From positions 1 to 64,000 of the forward strand of contig CAJXLK010000016.1 of NCBI GenBank assembly GCA_913055635.1: 64,000 nt of DNA, read 5' to 3'. Position 1 is the first letter of the stretch, and every line of letters begins with the position of its first letter. Source of the DNA: an uncultured Bacteroidota bacterium. GTDB taxonomy: Bacteria > Bacteroidota > Bacteroidia > Bacteroidales > UBA12077. The translations under genes and the position numbers were made by a program. The notes below the pieces were generated by a model. The model had not been told where the DNA came from. It searched no databases and was given only the letters and a program-made list of their open reading frames with translations. This document shows, one piece after another, positions 8,237-16,942 of the stretch.

Positions 8237-9143
8237 GTCATTCCTATTGCTCGCCTTTATCCTGACGATTCTCGCCCATAGTTCGGGATTTGCCCAGGAG
8301 CTCAGATGCAATGTGCAAATCCTTTCCAACCAGATCCAGGGCACCAATAAGCAGATATACAAAACCCTGCAACAGGATATTTATGAGTTCATGAACAACC
8401 GCATCTGGACCAACCAAAAATTTGAGAACAATGAGCGGATTGAATGTAAGATCCTGATTAATCTGGATAAACATACCGGCGATGAATTCAGTGGTTCCAT
8501 GACGGTTAGCTCGCGCCGGCCTGTTTATAATTCCTCTTACAACACAACGATGTTTCAATATAAGGACAATGACATCCAGTTTCGTTATCTGGAAAACCAG
8601 CCCCTGGAATTTGACATCAATTCATTCAAGTCCAACCTGACATCGATATTGGCTTATTATGCCTATATCATCATCGGGCTGGATTTTGATTCTTTCTCGC
8701 CCATGGGCGGCACCCCTTATTATAACAAGGCGCAGCAGATCGTGAGCAATGCGCAGAATGCCCGGGGAAAGGGATGGAAAGCTTTTGAGAGCCGGCGCAA
8801 CCGTTACTGGTTGGTTGAAAATATACTGAACAACGAATATGGCCCGGTTCGCGAATTCCTCTACCAGTATCACCGCAAAGGCCTCGACCAGATGCATGAT
8901 GACCAGGCCCAGGCCCGTTCCAATATCGCCCAGAGCCTGGAAAAGCTAAGGGATGTGTTCCGCGAGAAACCCGACCCCTATATGTTTTTTATGAACCTGA
9001 TGATGGAAGCCAAACGCAATGAGTTCATCAATGTTTTTTCTGAGTCCCCTCAGAGCCAGTCAACCCGGGTTTACGAGATATTGGCTGAAATCGATCCTTC
9101 TCAGAGTGAAAAATATAAGAAAATCACCCAGCAAACTCAGTAA
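8223..9143 (+). CDS. porD: Type IX secretion protein PorD (DUF4835)
   Basis: Periplasmic protein needed for T9SS function in gliding or protease-secreting Bacteroidota; its exact role is unsettled. The 306 residues start with a Sec signal peptide cut after FAQ (about residue 24), then QELRCNVQILSNQIQGTNKQIY, which is the typical opening of the DUF4835 family, followed by NERIECKILINL and the conserved aromatic block YYAYIIIGLDFDSF. The start overlaps the coaBC stop by 14 nt, implying translational coupling. The T9SS cargo proteins at 16943 and 40636 carry the matching sorting domains. Confidence 0.88.
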   Translation: MKRFKSFLLLAFILTILAHSSGFAQELRCNVQILSNQIQGTNKQIYKTLQQDIYEFMNNRIWTNQKFENNERIECKILINLDKHTGDEFSGSMTVSSRRPVYNSSYNTTMFQYKDNDIQFRYLENQPLEFDINSFKSNLTSILAYYAYIIIGLDFDSFSPMGGTPYYNKAQQIVSNAQNARGKGWKAFESRRNRYWLVENILNNEYGPVREFLYQYHRKGLDQMHDDQAQARSNIAQSLEKLRDVFREKPDPYMFFMNLMMEAKRNEFINVFSESPQSQSTRVYEILAEIDPSQSEKYKKITQQTQ

Positions 9144-9193
9144 AGAAGCGGTTTTATTGTTAAATTTATCTTACCAAACATTGGCCTTGATAT

Positions 9194-10855
9194 ATGCTTC
9201 ACTCGCTTAAGATTCAGAATTATGCCCTGATTGACCACATTGAGATCGACTGGGCGCCGGGTTTTATCACCATTACGGGCGAGACCGGTGCCGGAAAATC
9301 CATCCTGATCGGGGCATTGTCGCTGATCATTGGCAATCGGGCGGATACCAGCGTATTGAAGGATGAAAGCAGGAAATGTGTGGTAGAGGCCTCTTTTGAT
9401 GTCGAGCAATACGGGCTCCGCGAAATATTTGAGCAGAACGATTTGGATTATGATCCGGAGACGATCATCCGGCGGGAGATAAGCAGCAAAGGCAAGTCGC
9501 GTGCGTTTATCAACGATACCCCGGTCAATATCAGGGTGCTCAAACAGCTTGGCCAGCATCTGGTAGACATTCACAGCCAGCATCAGAATCTTATTTTGAA
9601 GGACAACCGTTTTCAGCTCAATGTGGTGGATGCTTTTGCCGGCAATCACGATTTGCTGGCCGAGTACCGGGAGCTTTACCGCCAATACCGCCATCTGGAG
9701 CAACAATACAATGATTTAAAGGAGAAGTCGCAGCAGGCTGCCTCCGACCTGGATTACTACCAGTTCCAGTATGATCAGCTTGAGCAGATGGGTTTAAAAG
9801 ACGATGAACAGGAAGAACTCGAGAAGGAATATGAAACCCTGAGCCATGCCGAAGAAATAAAATACAATCTGACCGGGGCTTCGCAGCTACTTACCGGCGA
9901 GCACGCCTCTATACTTGGCCAGCTTCGTGAGGCCGGTGATCATTTGAAAAAGATCCTCGATTTTTATCCCAAAGCCTCCGAGATCAGTGAAAGGCTGGAA
10001 AGTACCTACATTGAGCTGCAGGACCTGTCCAATGAGATTGATGTGTTGAATGAACACATCGAACATGACCCGGGTCGCATCGAATACATCCGTCAGCGGC
10101 TTGATGATATCTATTCCCTCCAGCACAAACACCATGTTTCCAGCGTAAGTGAGCTTATAGAGATACGAGATGATCTGTCCCGGAAGCTCGAGGAGATCAA
10201 CAACTACGATTTTCGCCTCGAGGAACTGGAAAAGTCGCTGAAGAAACAGGAGTCGGCATTGAGCAATAAGGCAGAGGATTTGACCGGGGCCCGCCGGGAA
10301 GCCATCCCGCAGATTGAACAACGCATCACCGCCATGCTCAAAGAGTTGGGCATTGCCAATGCCACTTTTCGCATAGAGCTTACCGATCCCGGTGATTATA
10401 ATGAATACGGGCGCGACCAGGTTCAGTTTTTGTTCTCAGCCAACAAGAATGTTGAGGCCGAAGAGATCTCCAAAGTCGCTTCCGGAGGCGAGCTCTCCCG
10501 GCTCATGTTGAGCTTGAAATCCCTGATCGCCGAAACCCGGGCCCTGCCCACCATCATCTTCGATGAGATTGACAGCGGCACCTCCGGAGACATCGCCGAT
10601 AAAATGGGGGCCATTATGCGATCAATGGCCGAAAATATGCAGGTGATCAATATCACCCATCTGCCCCAGATTGCCAGCAAAGGCGATTATCACTATTTGG
10701 TCTATAAATACGATGACCAGGAAAGTACCCGCACCGCCATCAAGGCCCTGGAAGAACAGGAGCGGATTCGGGAAGTGGCCAAAATGCTTAGCGGCGAAGA
10801 ACTCACCGATACAGCCCTCCAGAATGCAAGGGAATTTCTCCAAAAATCCCGGTAA
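9194..10855 (+). CDS. recN: DNA repair ATPase RecN
   Basis: SMC-like ATPase that tethers DNA ends during double-strand break repair. It has the family's split ABC fold: Walker A GETGAGKS near residue 34, long coiled coils in the middle (about 150-360), the ABC signature ASGGELSRLML, and Walker B TIIFDEIDSGTSG followed by the H-loop THLPQIAS. The length of 553 residues is standard. It starts 50 nt after porD and closes the bamD-recN cluster. Confidence 0.95.
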   Translation: MLHSLKIQNYALIDHIEIDWAPGFITITGETGAGKSILIGALSLIIGNRADTSVLKDESRKCVVEASFDVEQYGLREIFEQNDLDYDPETIIRREISSKGKSRAFINDTPVNIRVLKQLGQHLVDIHSQHQNLILKDNRFQLNVVDAFAGNHDLLAEYRELYRQYRHLEQQYNDLKEKSQQAASDLDYYQFQYDQLEQMGLKDDEQEELEKEYETLSHAEEIKYNLTGASQLLTGEHASILGQLREAGDHLKKILDFYPKASEISERLESTYIELQDLSNEIDVLNEHIEHDPGRIEYIRQRLDDIYSLQHKHHVSSVSELIEIRDDLSRKLEEINNYDFRLEELEKSLKKQESALSNKAEDLTGARREAIPQIEQRITAMLKELGIANATFRIELTDPGDYNEYGRDQVQFLFSANKNVEAEEISKVASGGELSRLMLSLKSLIAETRALPTIIFDEIDSGTSGDIADKMGAIMRSMAENMQVINITHLPQIASKGDYHYLVYKYDDQESTRTAIKALEEQERIREVAKMLSGEELTDTALQNAREFLQKSR

Positions 10856-10892
10856 AAAATTGTCTTCCTCCGGGAACAATATTCCTTTGTAT

Positions 10893-11040
10893 TTGTCACA
10901 ACAAAATTTGGATGCAGGAACTTTCACTGCAAAAACATGCAGGTTCCACGGCAGAGGTTACCGGGACAACCGAATTATACACTGTTATTATATTGAAGTA
11001 CAGAATTTTAATTGAATTTTATTCTAATCCATTTACCAAA
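10893..11040 (+). promoter_or_regulatory. Dispersed leader element before fabI, copy A
   Basis: CATGCAGGTTCCACGGCAGA (10936-10955) and the roughly 70 bp after it match 33603-33693 with about 75-80% identity, including GGTTACCGRGAC and TTTTAATT. The 5' arm of the hairpin appears degenerate: 10893-10935 keeps CACAACAA and GGATG but not the pairing arm. It lies in the sense orientation, ending just before the fabI start at 11051. Confidence 0.55.
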
Positions 11041-11050
11041 AACATAAATT

Positions 11051-11929
11051 ATGGCGTATAATTTATTAAAAGGCAAGAAGGGCCTTATTTTCGGGGCCCT
11101 CAATGAACACTCTATCGCCTGGAACATTGCCAGCCGGGCGCATGAAGAGGGAGCAGAAGTGGTATTAACCAATGCCCCCGTGGCCTTTCGCATGGGCAAT
11201 ATCAGGGAGTTGGCCGAACGGCTGAATACCAAAGCCATCCCGGCCGACGCCACCAAACTGGAAGACCTGGAGTCGCTTTTTGACCAAACCATGGAGCATT
11301 TTGGGGGAAAGATCGATTTTGTTCTTCACTCGATCGGCATGTCACCGAACGTGCGAAAGGGCAATACTTATGATGATACCAATTACGATTACTTTCAAAA
11401 AACCCTTGATGTTTCGGCCCTTTCTTTTCATAAGATCCTTCAGACTGCCCGGCATATAGATGCCATCAATGTATGGGGGTCGGTCGTGGCCCTTTCCTAC
11501 GTGGCCGCTCAGCGCACCCTTTATGGTTACAATGATATGGCCGATGCCAAGGCCCTTCTCGAATCGATCGCCCGCAGTTTTGGCTATATATACGGGCGAG
11601 AGAAAAAGATTCGCATCAACACCATTTCCCAGTCTCCAACCCCAACCACAGCCGGATCGGCCGTGATGGGTTTTGAGGGGTTGCTCGATTTTTCCGAACG
11701 TATGTCGCCCCTGGGCAATGCCAGCGCCGATGAGGCCGCCGATTACTGCGTGATGCTCTTTTCAGACCTCTCCCGCAAAGTCACCATGCAAAACCTCTAT
11801 CATGACGGGGGATTCTCCAGCATGGGCATGAGCCACGCCGCCATGGACATCTACAACAAAAACCTCGACGACATCTGCGACTGCAAAGATGAACAGGGCG
11901 TCAAACACCGCACCCGGGGGAGGGAATGA
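11051..11929 (+). CDS. fabI: Enoyl-[acyl-carrier-protein] reductase (NADH) FabI
   Basis: Last step of each fatty acid elongation cycle: reduces trans-2-enoyl-ACP to acyl-ACP in the cytoplasm. It is a divergent SDR protein: the cofactor region GLIFGALNEHSIAWNIA (residues 10-26) replaces the classic Gly-rich motif in the FabI way, HSIGMSPN follows, and the catalytic Tyr-x6-Lys is in YGYNDMADAK. The 292 residues include a C-terminal extension rich in charged residues. It stands alone, and its leader holds a copy of the dispersed element. Confidence 0.92.
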   Translation: MAYNLLKGKKGLIFGALNEHSIAWNIASRAHEEGAEVVLTNAPVAFRMGNIRELAERLNTKAIPADATKLEDLESLFDQTMEHFGGKIDFVLHSIGMSPNVRKGNTYDDTNYDYFQKTLDVSALSFHKILQTARHIDAINVWGSVVALSYVAAQRTLYGYNDMADAKALLESIARSFGYIYGREKKIRINTISQSPTPTTAGSAVMGFEGLLDFSERMSPLGNASADEAADYCVMLFSDLSRKVTMQNLYHDGGFSSMGMSHAAMDIYNKNLDDICDCKDEQGVKHRTRGRE

Positions 11930-12361
11930 AGAAATGATTGAATGCCTGGCAAATAACTTCCGTTATTGGCTTTCATCTTGCTATTTTAGCCCTTGCAGAA
12001 GGAGCCAGGCTACCCCCCCCAGCAGGGCAACCTCTTCTCTCTTTTTACCTGCCTTAGGGTGTTTTGATCCCCATTTCGTGTTGATCAACAAAACCACATA
12101 ACCGATGACCATCAAAGGGATGATTGAAATCTGTCTTATGTAGGGGAAGAAATCTGCCCGGTACTTTCTCTAACAATATGGCAGTATAACAATAGAACCT
12201 TTTTTCGCTTTTCTTCGCCTCAGCCTTTTTCAATACCAGTGCAATAAAACCCTATATCAATAGTTTTTAGCCAAAACATTTCCCTTTTTATACGCGTTTA
12301 TACCCTTGAGGGTGAATGAAAAATTTGCCAAGTTTAGAGAAAATATAAGCTGTAAGCTGCT
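11930..12361. other. Intergenic, no gene seen
   Basis: About 430 bp without a convincing reading frame, terminator or promoter. A C-rich stretch (ACCCCCCCCAGCAGG, near 12010) is the only feature. Confidence 0.5.
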
Positions 12362-12973
12362 ATGAGCAAAGACGAAAAAAACAAGGCCAATGAACCGTTA
12401 TCGGATTATGGTGAACCGGTTTCCTTCAATGAAGTCTGGAAAATGTTCCAGGAGACCGATAAAATGTTCAAAGAAACAGATGAGAGGTTCAAAAAGACCG
12501 ATGAGAAGTTCAAAGAGACCGACCGCAGAATCGACCGTTTAGCCAAATTATACGGCGGGGTATCGGAAAACAGCAAAGATGTTGCAGAGGAATTCTTTAG
12601 AAGAGGACTGGAAGCACGAAGCTCGCTTTTTGGCATTGAATATTTTGAAGTGGATCACCTGGCAAGAACTTCTAAGAAACTGCAGGGAGAATATGATATT
12701 GTTCTTCACAATGGAGCTTATGCCCTCGTGATTGAAGTGAAATACAAGCTGCACCCGGACGATGTGTTGGATTTTATCAACCGCAAACTGGCTAATTTCA
12801 AACCTTTGTTTCGTGAATATGCCCATAAAAAGGTGATAGGAGCAGTGGCTGGCATGAGCGTTCCTCCCGACAGCTATGAACTGGCTGCCAAACATGGCTT
12901 GCTTGTGCTGACGCAATCCGGGGAAAACATGGCTGTGATGAACCCGGAAGGATTCCGGTGGAAGGAATATTAG
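12362..12973 (+). CDS. PD-(D/E)XK nuclease-like protein with heptad coiled coil (DUF3782-like)
   Basis: 203 residues. Residues 28-58 are four nearly exact seven-residue units, (F/M)KETDxR, a short coiled coil that probably drives oligomerisation. The second half looks like a restriction-endonuclease fold: Asp112 in GEYDIVLHNG and Glu125-Val-Lys127 in VIEVKYK fit the D...ExK active site, with a helix before them. Related proteins are annotated DUF3782 or 'nuclease-like' and are common in Bacteroidota and cyanobacteria; their substrate is unknown to me. It is isolated, with no partner methylase or toxin-antitoxin gene. Nuclease activity is inferred from motifs only. Confidence 0.7.
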   Translation: MSKDEKNKANEPLSDYGEPVSFNEVWKMFQETDKMFKETDERFKKTDEKFKETDRRIDRLAKLYGGVSENSKDVAEEFFRRGLEARSSLFGIEYFEVDHLARTSKKLQGEYDIVLHNGAYALVIEVKYKLHPDDVLDFINRKLANFKPLFREYAHKKVIGAVAGMSVPPDSYELAAKHGLLVLTQSGENMAVMNPEGFRWKEY

Positions 12974-13206
12974 CGGACCACCGGCTTCCAGCCGCTATAT
13001 TATAGAAGATAGCCACGAATACCGCTTTCAGACGGGACAGCTCCACCAATGAAAGCCGGATACAGCATCTCCTCATTCAATCCCCGCCTTCGTTTCACTG
13101 CTTCGGGACAGGCATTCAATCATTCAATCATTCTCTCATTTAATCATTGCTTCATGCTCTCATTTCCCAAAAAAATCCCAACTTTGCCGGGGAGAAAAAC
13201 TGGAGG

Positions 13207-14364
13207 ATGGGTGCCAAAGTTTTGCTGATACTTTTCTACGTCTTTTTTCCCATGGCCATTTTGTATTTGTGCCGCAAATTCCCAATGGTCAACAAATTGG
13301 GGTCTGTATTGATCGCCTATGCAGTGGGTTTGATCATAGGCAACATTGGCATCCTCCCCGAGGGATCGGCCGGCGTTCAGGATGCCCTGACGATGATCAC
13401 CATTCCCCTGGCCATTCCTCTTTTGCTTTTCTCGGCCAATGTCAAATCGTGGTTCATGATGGCCGGCAAAACCATGCTGTCGATGCTGGCCGCCCTGATT
13501 GGGGTCATCGTGGTGGTGGCCACCGGTTATTTGATTTTCCGCGGGGCAGGCATGAAGGAGATGTGGAAGGTTTCCGGTATGCTGGTGGGGGTTTACACCG
13601 GAGGAACCCCGAATCTGGCTTCCCTGAAGATGATGCTCAATGTCAACCCCGATACCTACCTCATCACCCACACCTACGACATGATCCTGTCGAGTTTTTA
13701 TCTGTTGTTTTTGATTACCTTGGGAAAAAGGGTTTTTGGGGCCATCCTTCGGCCTTTTCCCACCTCAGCGGCCGGCCGGTCCATCTCTTATACCCAGCTG
13801 AACGGGCGGGATCCCTACCAGGGCATTCTGAGCAGGCGGGTGTTGGTTCCTTTGAGCAAGGCTTTTGGCCTTTCAGCGATCATTTTTGCCATCGGCGGAG
13901 GCTTAGGTTTTCTGGTACCCGAAAGTGCACGGATGGTAGTGGTTATCCTGGTCATTACCACCCTCGGCATCGGTGCCTCGTTGATTCCCTCGGTCAACCG
14001 GATTGAAAAGACTTTTGAGCTGGGCATGTACCTGATCCTGATCTTCAGTTTGGTGGTTGCTTCCATGGCCAATTTCCGCAACTTCACGGGGGCTGCCCCC
14101 GGGTTGTTCCTCTACATCACCTATGTGGTTTTTGGGGGGTTGCTTCTGCATGTTCTGATTTCCCGCTATTTTAGGGTTGACTCCGATACGGTGATGGTCA
14201 CTTCCACCGCATTGATCTGTTCACCGCCTTTTGTCCCGGTTATTGCCGGGGCCATCCGCAACCGGGAAGTCATCGTCTCGGGCCTTACCGTGGGCATCCT
14301 GGGTTATGCCGCCGGCAACTACCTGGGTTATGCCATCGCCCTTTTAATCCAAAGCCTGGGATGA
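13207..14364 (+). CDS. DUF819 family integral membrane protein
   Basis: 385-residue inner-membrane protein with about ten hydrophobic segments, beginning VLLILFYVFFPMAILYL. The family signature is visible: LSANVK-like LLLFSANVKSW, a glycine-rich GVYTGGTPNLASLKM, and THTYDMILSSFY. The family (YjcL-type) is distantly related to sodium-dependent symporters; the substrate is unknown. I chose ATG 13207, because the longer frame begins with TTG at 13147 and adds 20 polar residues before the first membrane segment. The sequence CAACTTTG (13179-13186), close to the -7 consensus, also lies inside that extension. Confidence 0.8.
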   Translation: MGAKVLLILFYVFFPMAILYLCRKFPMVNKLGSVLIAYAVGLIIGNIGILPEGSAGVQDALTMITIPLAIPLLLFSANVKSWFMMAGKTMLSMLAALIGVIVVVATGYLIFRGAGMKEMWKVSGMLVGVYTGGTPNLASLKMMLNVNPDTYLITHTYDMILSSFYLLFLITLGKRVFGAILRPFPTSAAGRSISYTQLNGRDPYQGILSRRVLVPLSKAFGLSAIIFAIGGGLGFLVPESARMVVVILVITTLGIGASLIPSVNRIEKTFELGMYLILIFSLVVASMANFRNFTGAAPGLFLYITYVVFGGLLLHVLISRYFRVDSDTVMVTSTALICSPPFVPVIAGAIRNREVIVSGLTVGILGYAAGNYLGYAIALLIQSLG

Positions 14365-14429
14365 GATAAGGCCAACCCCATAAAACCAGCGGGCCTGGTT
14401 TTCATCGGTCCGTCTGTCCTGGTTCGTTT

Positions 14430-14535
14430 AATGATGCTACCCTTTGTCCTGCTACCTTTTATCCTGCTACCTTTTATCCTGCGACCCTTTGTTCTGCTGC
14501 CCTTTGTTCTGTTACCCTTTGACCTGCTTTCCTCT
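14430..14535. repeat. 15-bp tandem repeat, about 7 units
   Basis: Units of CTGCTACCTTTTATC with variants (CTGCGACCCTTTGTT, CTGCTGCCCTTTGTT, CTGTTACCCTTTGAC) run between the DUF819 gene and lepA. Read on the minus strand they give a false protein of repeated GSRTK. The rest of 14365-14739 holds nothing coding. Confidence 0.75.
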
Positions 14536-14739
14536 ATGGTTTTTTTTCGCCCCGTATTCGTGAACACCTGGTTTATGCCCTCTTGATGAGCTTCCTCTTG
14601 TCATGATTCCTCTCTTTTGAGCTCTGTTGTTCAGCCTCTGCCTGTAATTTATCCGGGCCTGATTTAGTATTCTTTAATTATTGCGTATCTTTATACCCTC
14701 CAAAAATACGTTAGATAAAAAGAAAAGGGAAGGAATACC

Positions 14740-16539
14740 ATGGAGCATAAAATGCAGCACATCAGGAATTTCAGTATTTTGGCCCACATTGATCATGGCA
14801 AGAGTACCCTGGCCGACCGGTTGTTGCAGTATACCAAATCGGTGACCGAGCGGGAATACCATGACCTGATGCTTGATGATATGGAACTTGAGCGGGAGAG
14901 GGGCATTACGATCAAGAGCCACGCCATCCTGATGGATTATCTGCACGAGAATCAAAAATATTACCTCAATTTAATTGATACACCGGGGCATGTGGATTTT
15001 TCCTATGAGGTGTCCCGCTCCATTGCAGCCTGTGAAGGGGCTTTGCTGGTGGTTGATGCGGTTCAGGGAGTCCAGGCCCAGACCATTTCCAATGTCTATC
15101 TGGCCATTGATCATGACCTGGAGATCATACCGGTATTGAACAAAGTGGACCTGGAAGCGGCCAACAAGGAGGTGGTAAAGGATCAGATTGTTGAGCTGAT
15201 CGGCTGCGACCACGACGACATCATTGAGGCCAGCGGCAAAACAGGCCTTGGCGTGCAAAACATCCTGGATGCCATCATTGAAAAGATCCCCCCGCCAGTG
15301 GGCGACGAGCAGGCCCCCCTGCAGGCCATGATCTTTGATTCGGTGTTTAATTCTTACCGGGGCATTGAGGCCTATTTCAGGGTTTTCAACGGCACCATTC
15401 ATAAAGGCGATCACGTTCAATTTGTCAATACCGGGAAAGATTATCACGCCGATGACATTGGCGTGCTGCGGCTCCAGAAAGAATCCCGCAAGGAGCTGAA
15501 TGCCGGTGATGTGGGCTATATTATTTCGGGCATCAAGGCTTCCTATGAAGTGAAGGTGGGCGATACCATTACCCATTTCGACCGGCCCTGCGAAAAGGCG
15601 GTCTCCGGCTTCGAGGACGTCAAGCCCATGGTCTTTGCCGGTATTTACCCGGTGAATTCCGATGATTATGAAGAGTTGCGGGTTTCCCTGGAAAAGCTCC
15701 AGCTCAATGATGCTTCCCTGACTTTTGAACCCGAAAATTCAATGGCCCTGGGCTTTGGATTTCGCTGCGGCTTTTTGGGCCTGCTTCACATGGAAATCAT
15801 CCAGGAACGGCTCGACCGCGAATACGACATGAACGTGATCACCACCGTGCCCAATGTTTCCTATGTGGTTGAAACAACCGACGGGGAGGAGGTTGAAGTA
15901 CACAACCCTTCCGGTTTACCCGAAGAAAAAAGGATAGAGATTATCAAGGAACCTTATATTAACGCCCAGATTATTACCCATGCCGATTTCATCGGATCGA
16001 TCATGACATTGTGCCTGGAAAAACGGGGTACCCTGAAAAATCAGGTCTTTCAGCCCAACAACCGGGTCGAGGTGACCTTTGAAATGCCCCTGGCCGAAAT
16101 TGTGTTTGATTTTTACGATAAGCTCAAAAGCCTTTCCAAGGGCTATGCTTCCTTTGATTATTTTCAGACCGGTTATAAAGAAGCCAAACTGGTTCGCCTG
16201 GATATTTTGATCAACGGTAACATGGTCGATGCCCTTTCTACTTTGATTCACCGCGATCATGCCTATGATTTTGGCAAACGCACCTGTGAAAAGCTTAAGG
16301 ACCTGATTCCCCGTCAGCAGTTCGACATTGCCATTCAGGCGGCCATCGGGGGTAAGATCATTGCCCGGGAAACCGTCAAGGCTTTGCGAAAAGACGTGAC
16401 GGCCAAATGTTACGGAGGCGATGTGACCCGCAAGCGCAAATTGTTGGAAAAGCAAAAGAAGGGCAAGAAAAAGATGCGTCAGGTGGGCAATGTGGAAGTG
16501 CCCCAGTCTGCCTTTATGGCCGTATTCAGGATGGATTGA
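14740..16539 (+). CDS. lepA: Elongation factor 4 (LepA GTPase)
   Basis: Ribosomal GTPase that acts on stalled or mis-translocated ribosomes and in initiation. All G motifs are present: AHIDHGKST (residues 15-23), the RGITI switch, [13 protein letters not shown] and a SGKTGLG. The C-terminal LepA-specific domain ends in [17 protein letters not shown], the family's basic tail. The length of 599 is exact for the family. The start is supported by GGGAAGG a few bases upstream; TATCTTTA at 14686-14693 with TTTA 19 nt before it may be the promoter. Confidence 0.97.
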   Translation: MEHKMQHIRNFSILAHIDHGKSTLADRLLQYTKSVTEREYHDLMLDDMELERERGITIKSHAILMDYLHENQKYYLNLIDTPGHVDFSYEVSRSIAACEGALLVVDAVQGVQAQTISNVYLAIDHDLEIIPVLNKVDLEAANKEVVKDQIVELIGCDHDDIIEASGKTGLGVQNILDAIIEKIPPPVGDEQAPLQAMIFDSVFNSYRGIEAYFRVFNGTIHKGDHVQFVNTGKDYHADDIGVLRLQKESRKELNAGDVGYIISGIKASYEVKVGDTITHFDRPCEKAVSGFEDVKPMVFAGIYPVNSDDYEELRVSLEKLQLNDASLTFEPENSMALGFGFRCGFLGLLHMEIIQERLDREYDMNVITTVPNVSYVVETTDGEEVEVHNPSGLPEEKRIEIIKEPYINAQIITHADFIGSIMTLCLEKRGTLKNQVFQPNNRVEVTFEMPLAEIVFDFYDKLKSLSKGYASFDYFQTGYKEAKLVRLDILINGNMVDALSTLIHRDHAYDFGKRTCEKLKDLIPRQQFDIAIQAAIGGKIIARETVKALRKDVTAKCYGGDVTRKRKLLEKQKKGKKKMRQVGNVEVPQSAFMAVFRMD

Positions 16540-16942
16540 TTTTGTTTTATCACTTGATTGTTTTGAGTTTTTCTCGGCCACTTGCAGCAATCCCACCAAT
16601 TAACCGACAATAAGGTGGCTGCTTTTTAGAGAAAAGCCATGGTCACTGATGTTATCAGGGAGTGATGGCATTTATCGTTTTTTCGTGGCTGTCCGATTTT
16701 TACAATATTTTCAACCCGGAAAGGTTTATATTGATTCATTAATGTATTTGCTTGTGCTCCGGCCTTTTCATTGCTGGTCCCTACATTATGCCGGGGCGTT
16801 ATTTTTTTTGCCATCGGTTTTATTTAAACAACTGTAAGTCAGTGTTCGTGTAAGGGGTAAAGCACCTTGGTATAATCGCCCTGGAAGCAACATGGTTTTT
16901 CCATGTCCCCATCTTTTAACAACCGTTTTAATCCGTTTCAAC
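16540..16942. other. Intergenic, no gene seen
   Basis: About 400 bp between lepA and the protease gene. No convincing terminator, promoter consensus or coding frame was found. Confidence 0.5.

Noticed and set aside
14328-14567. Minus-strand gene for a Lys/Arg repeat protein (GSRTK units)
   Set aside because: It is the translation of the 15-bp tandem repeat, overlaps the DUF819 gene end, and lacks a start signal.
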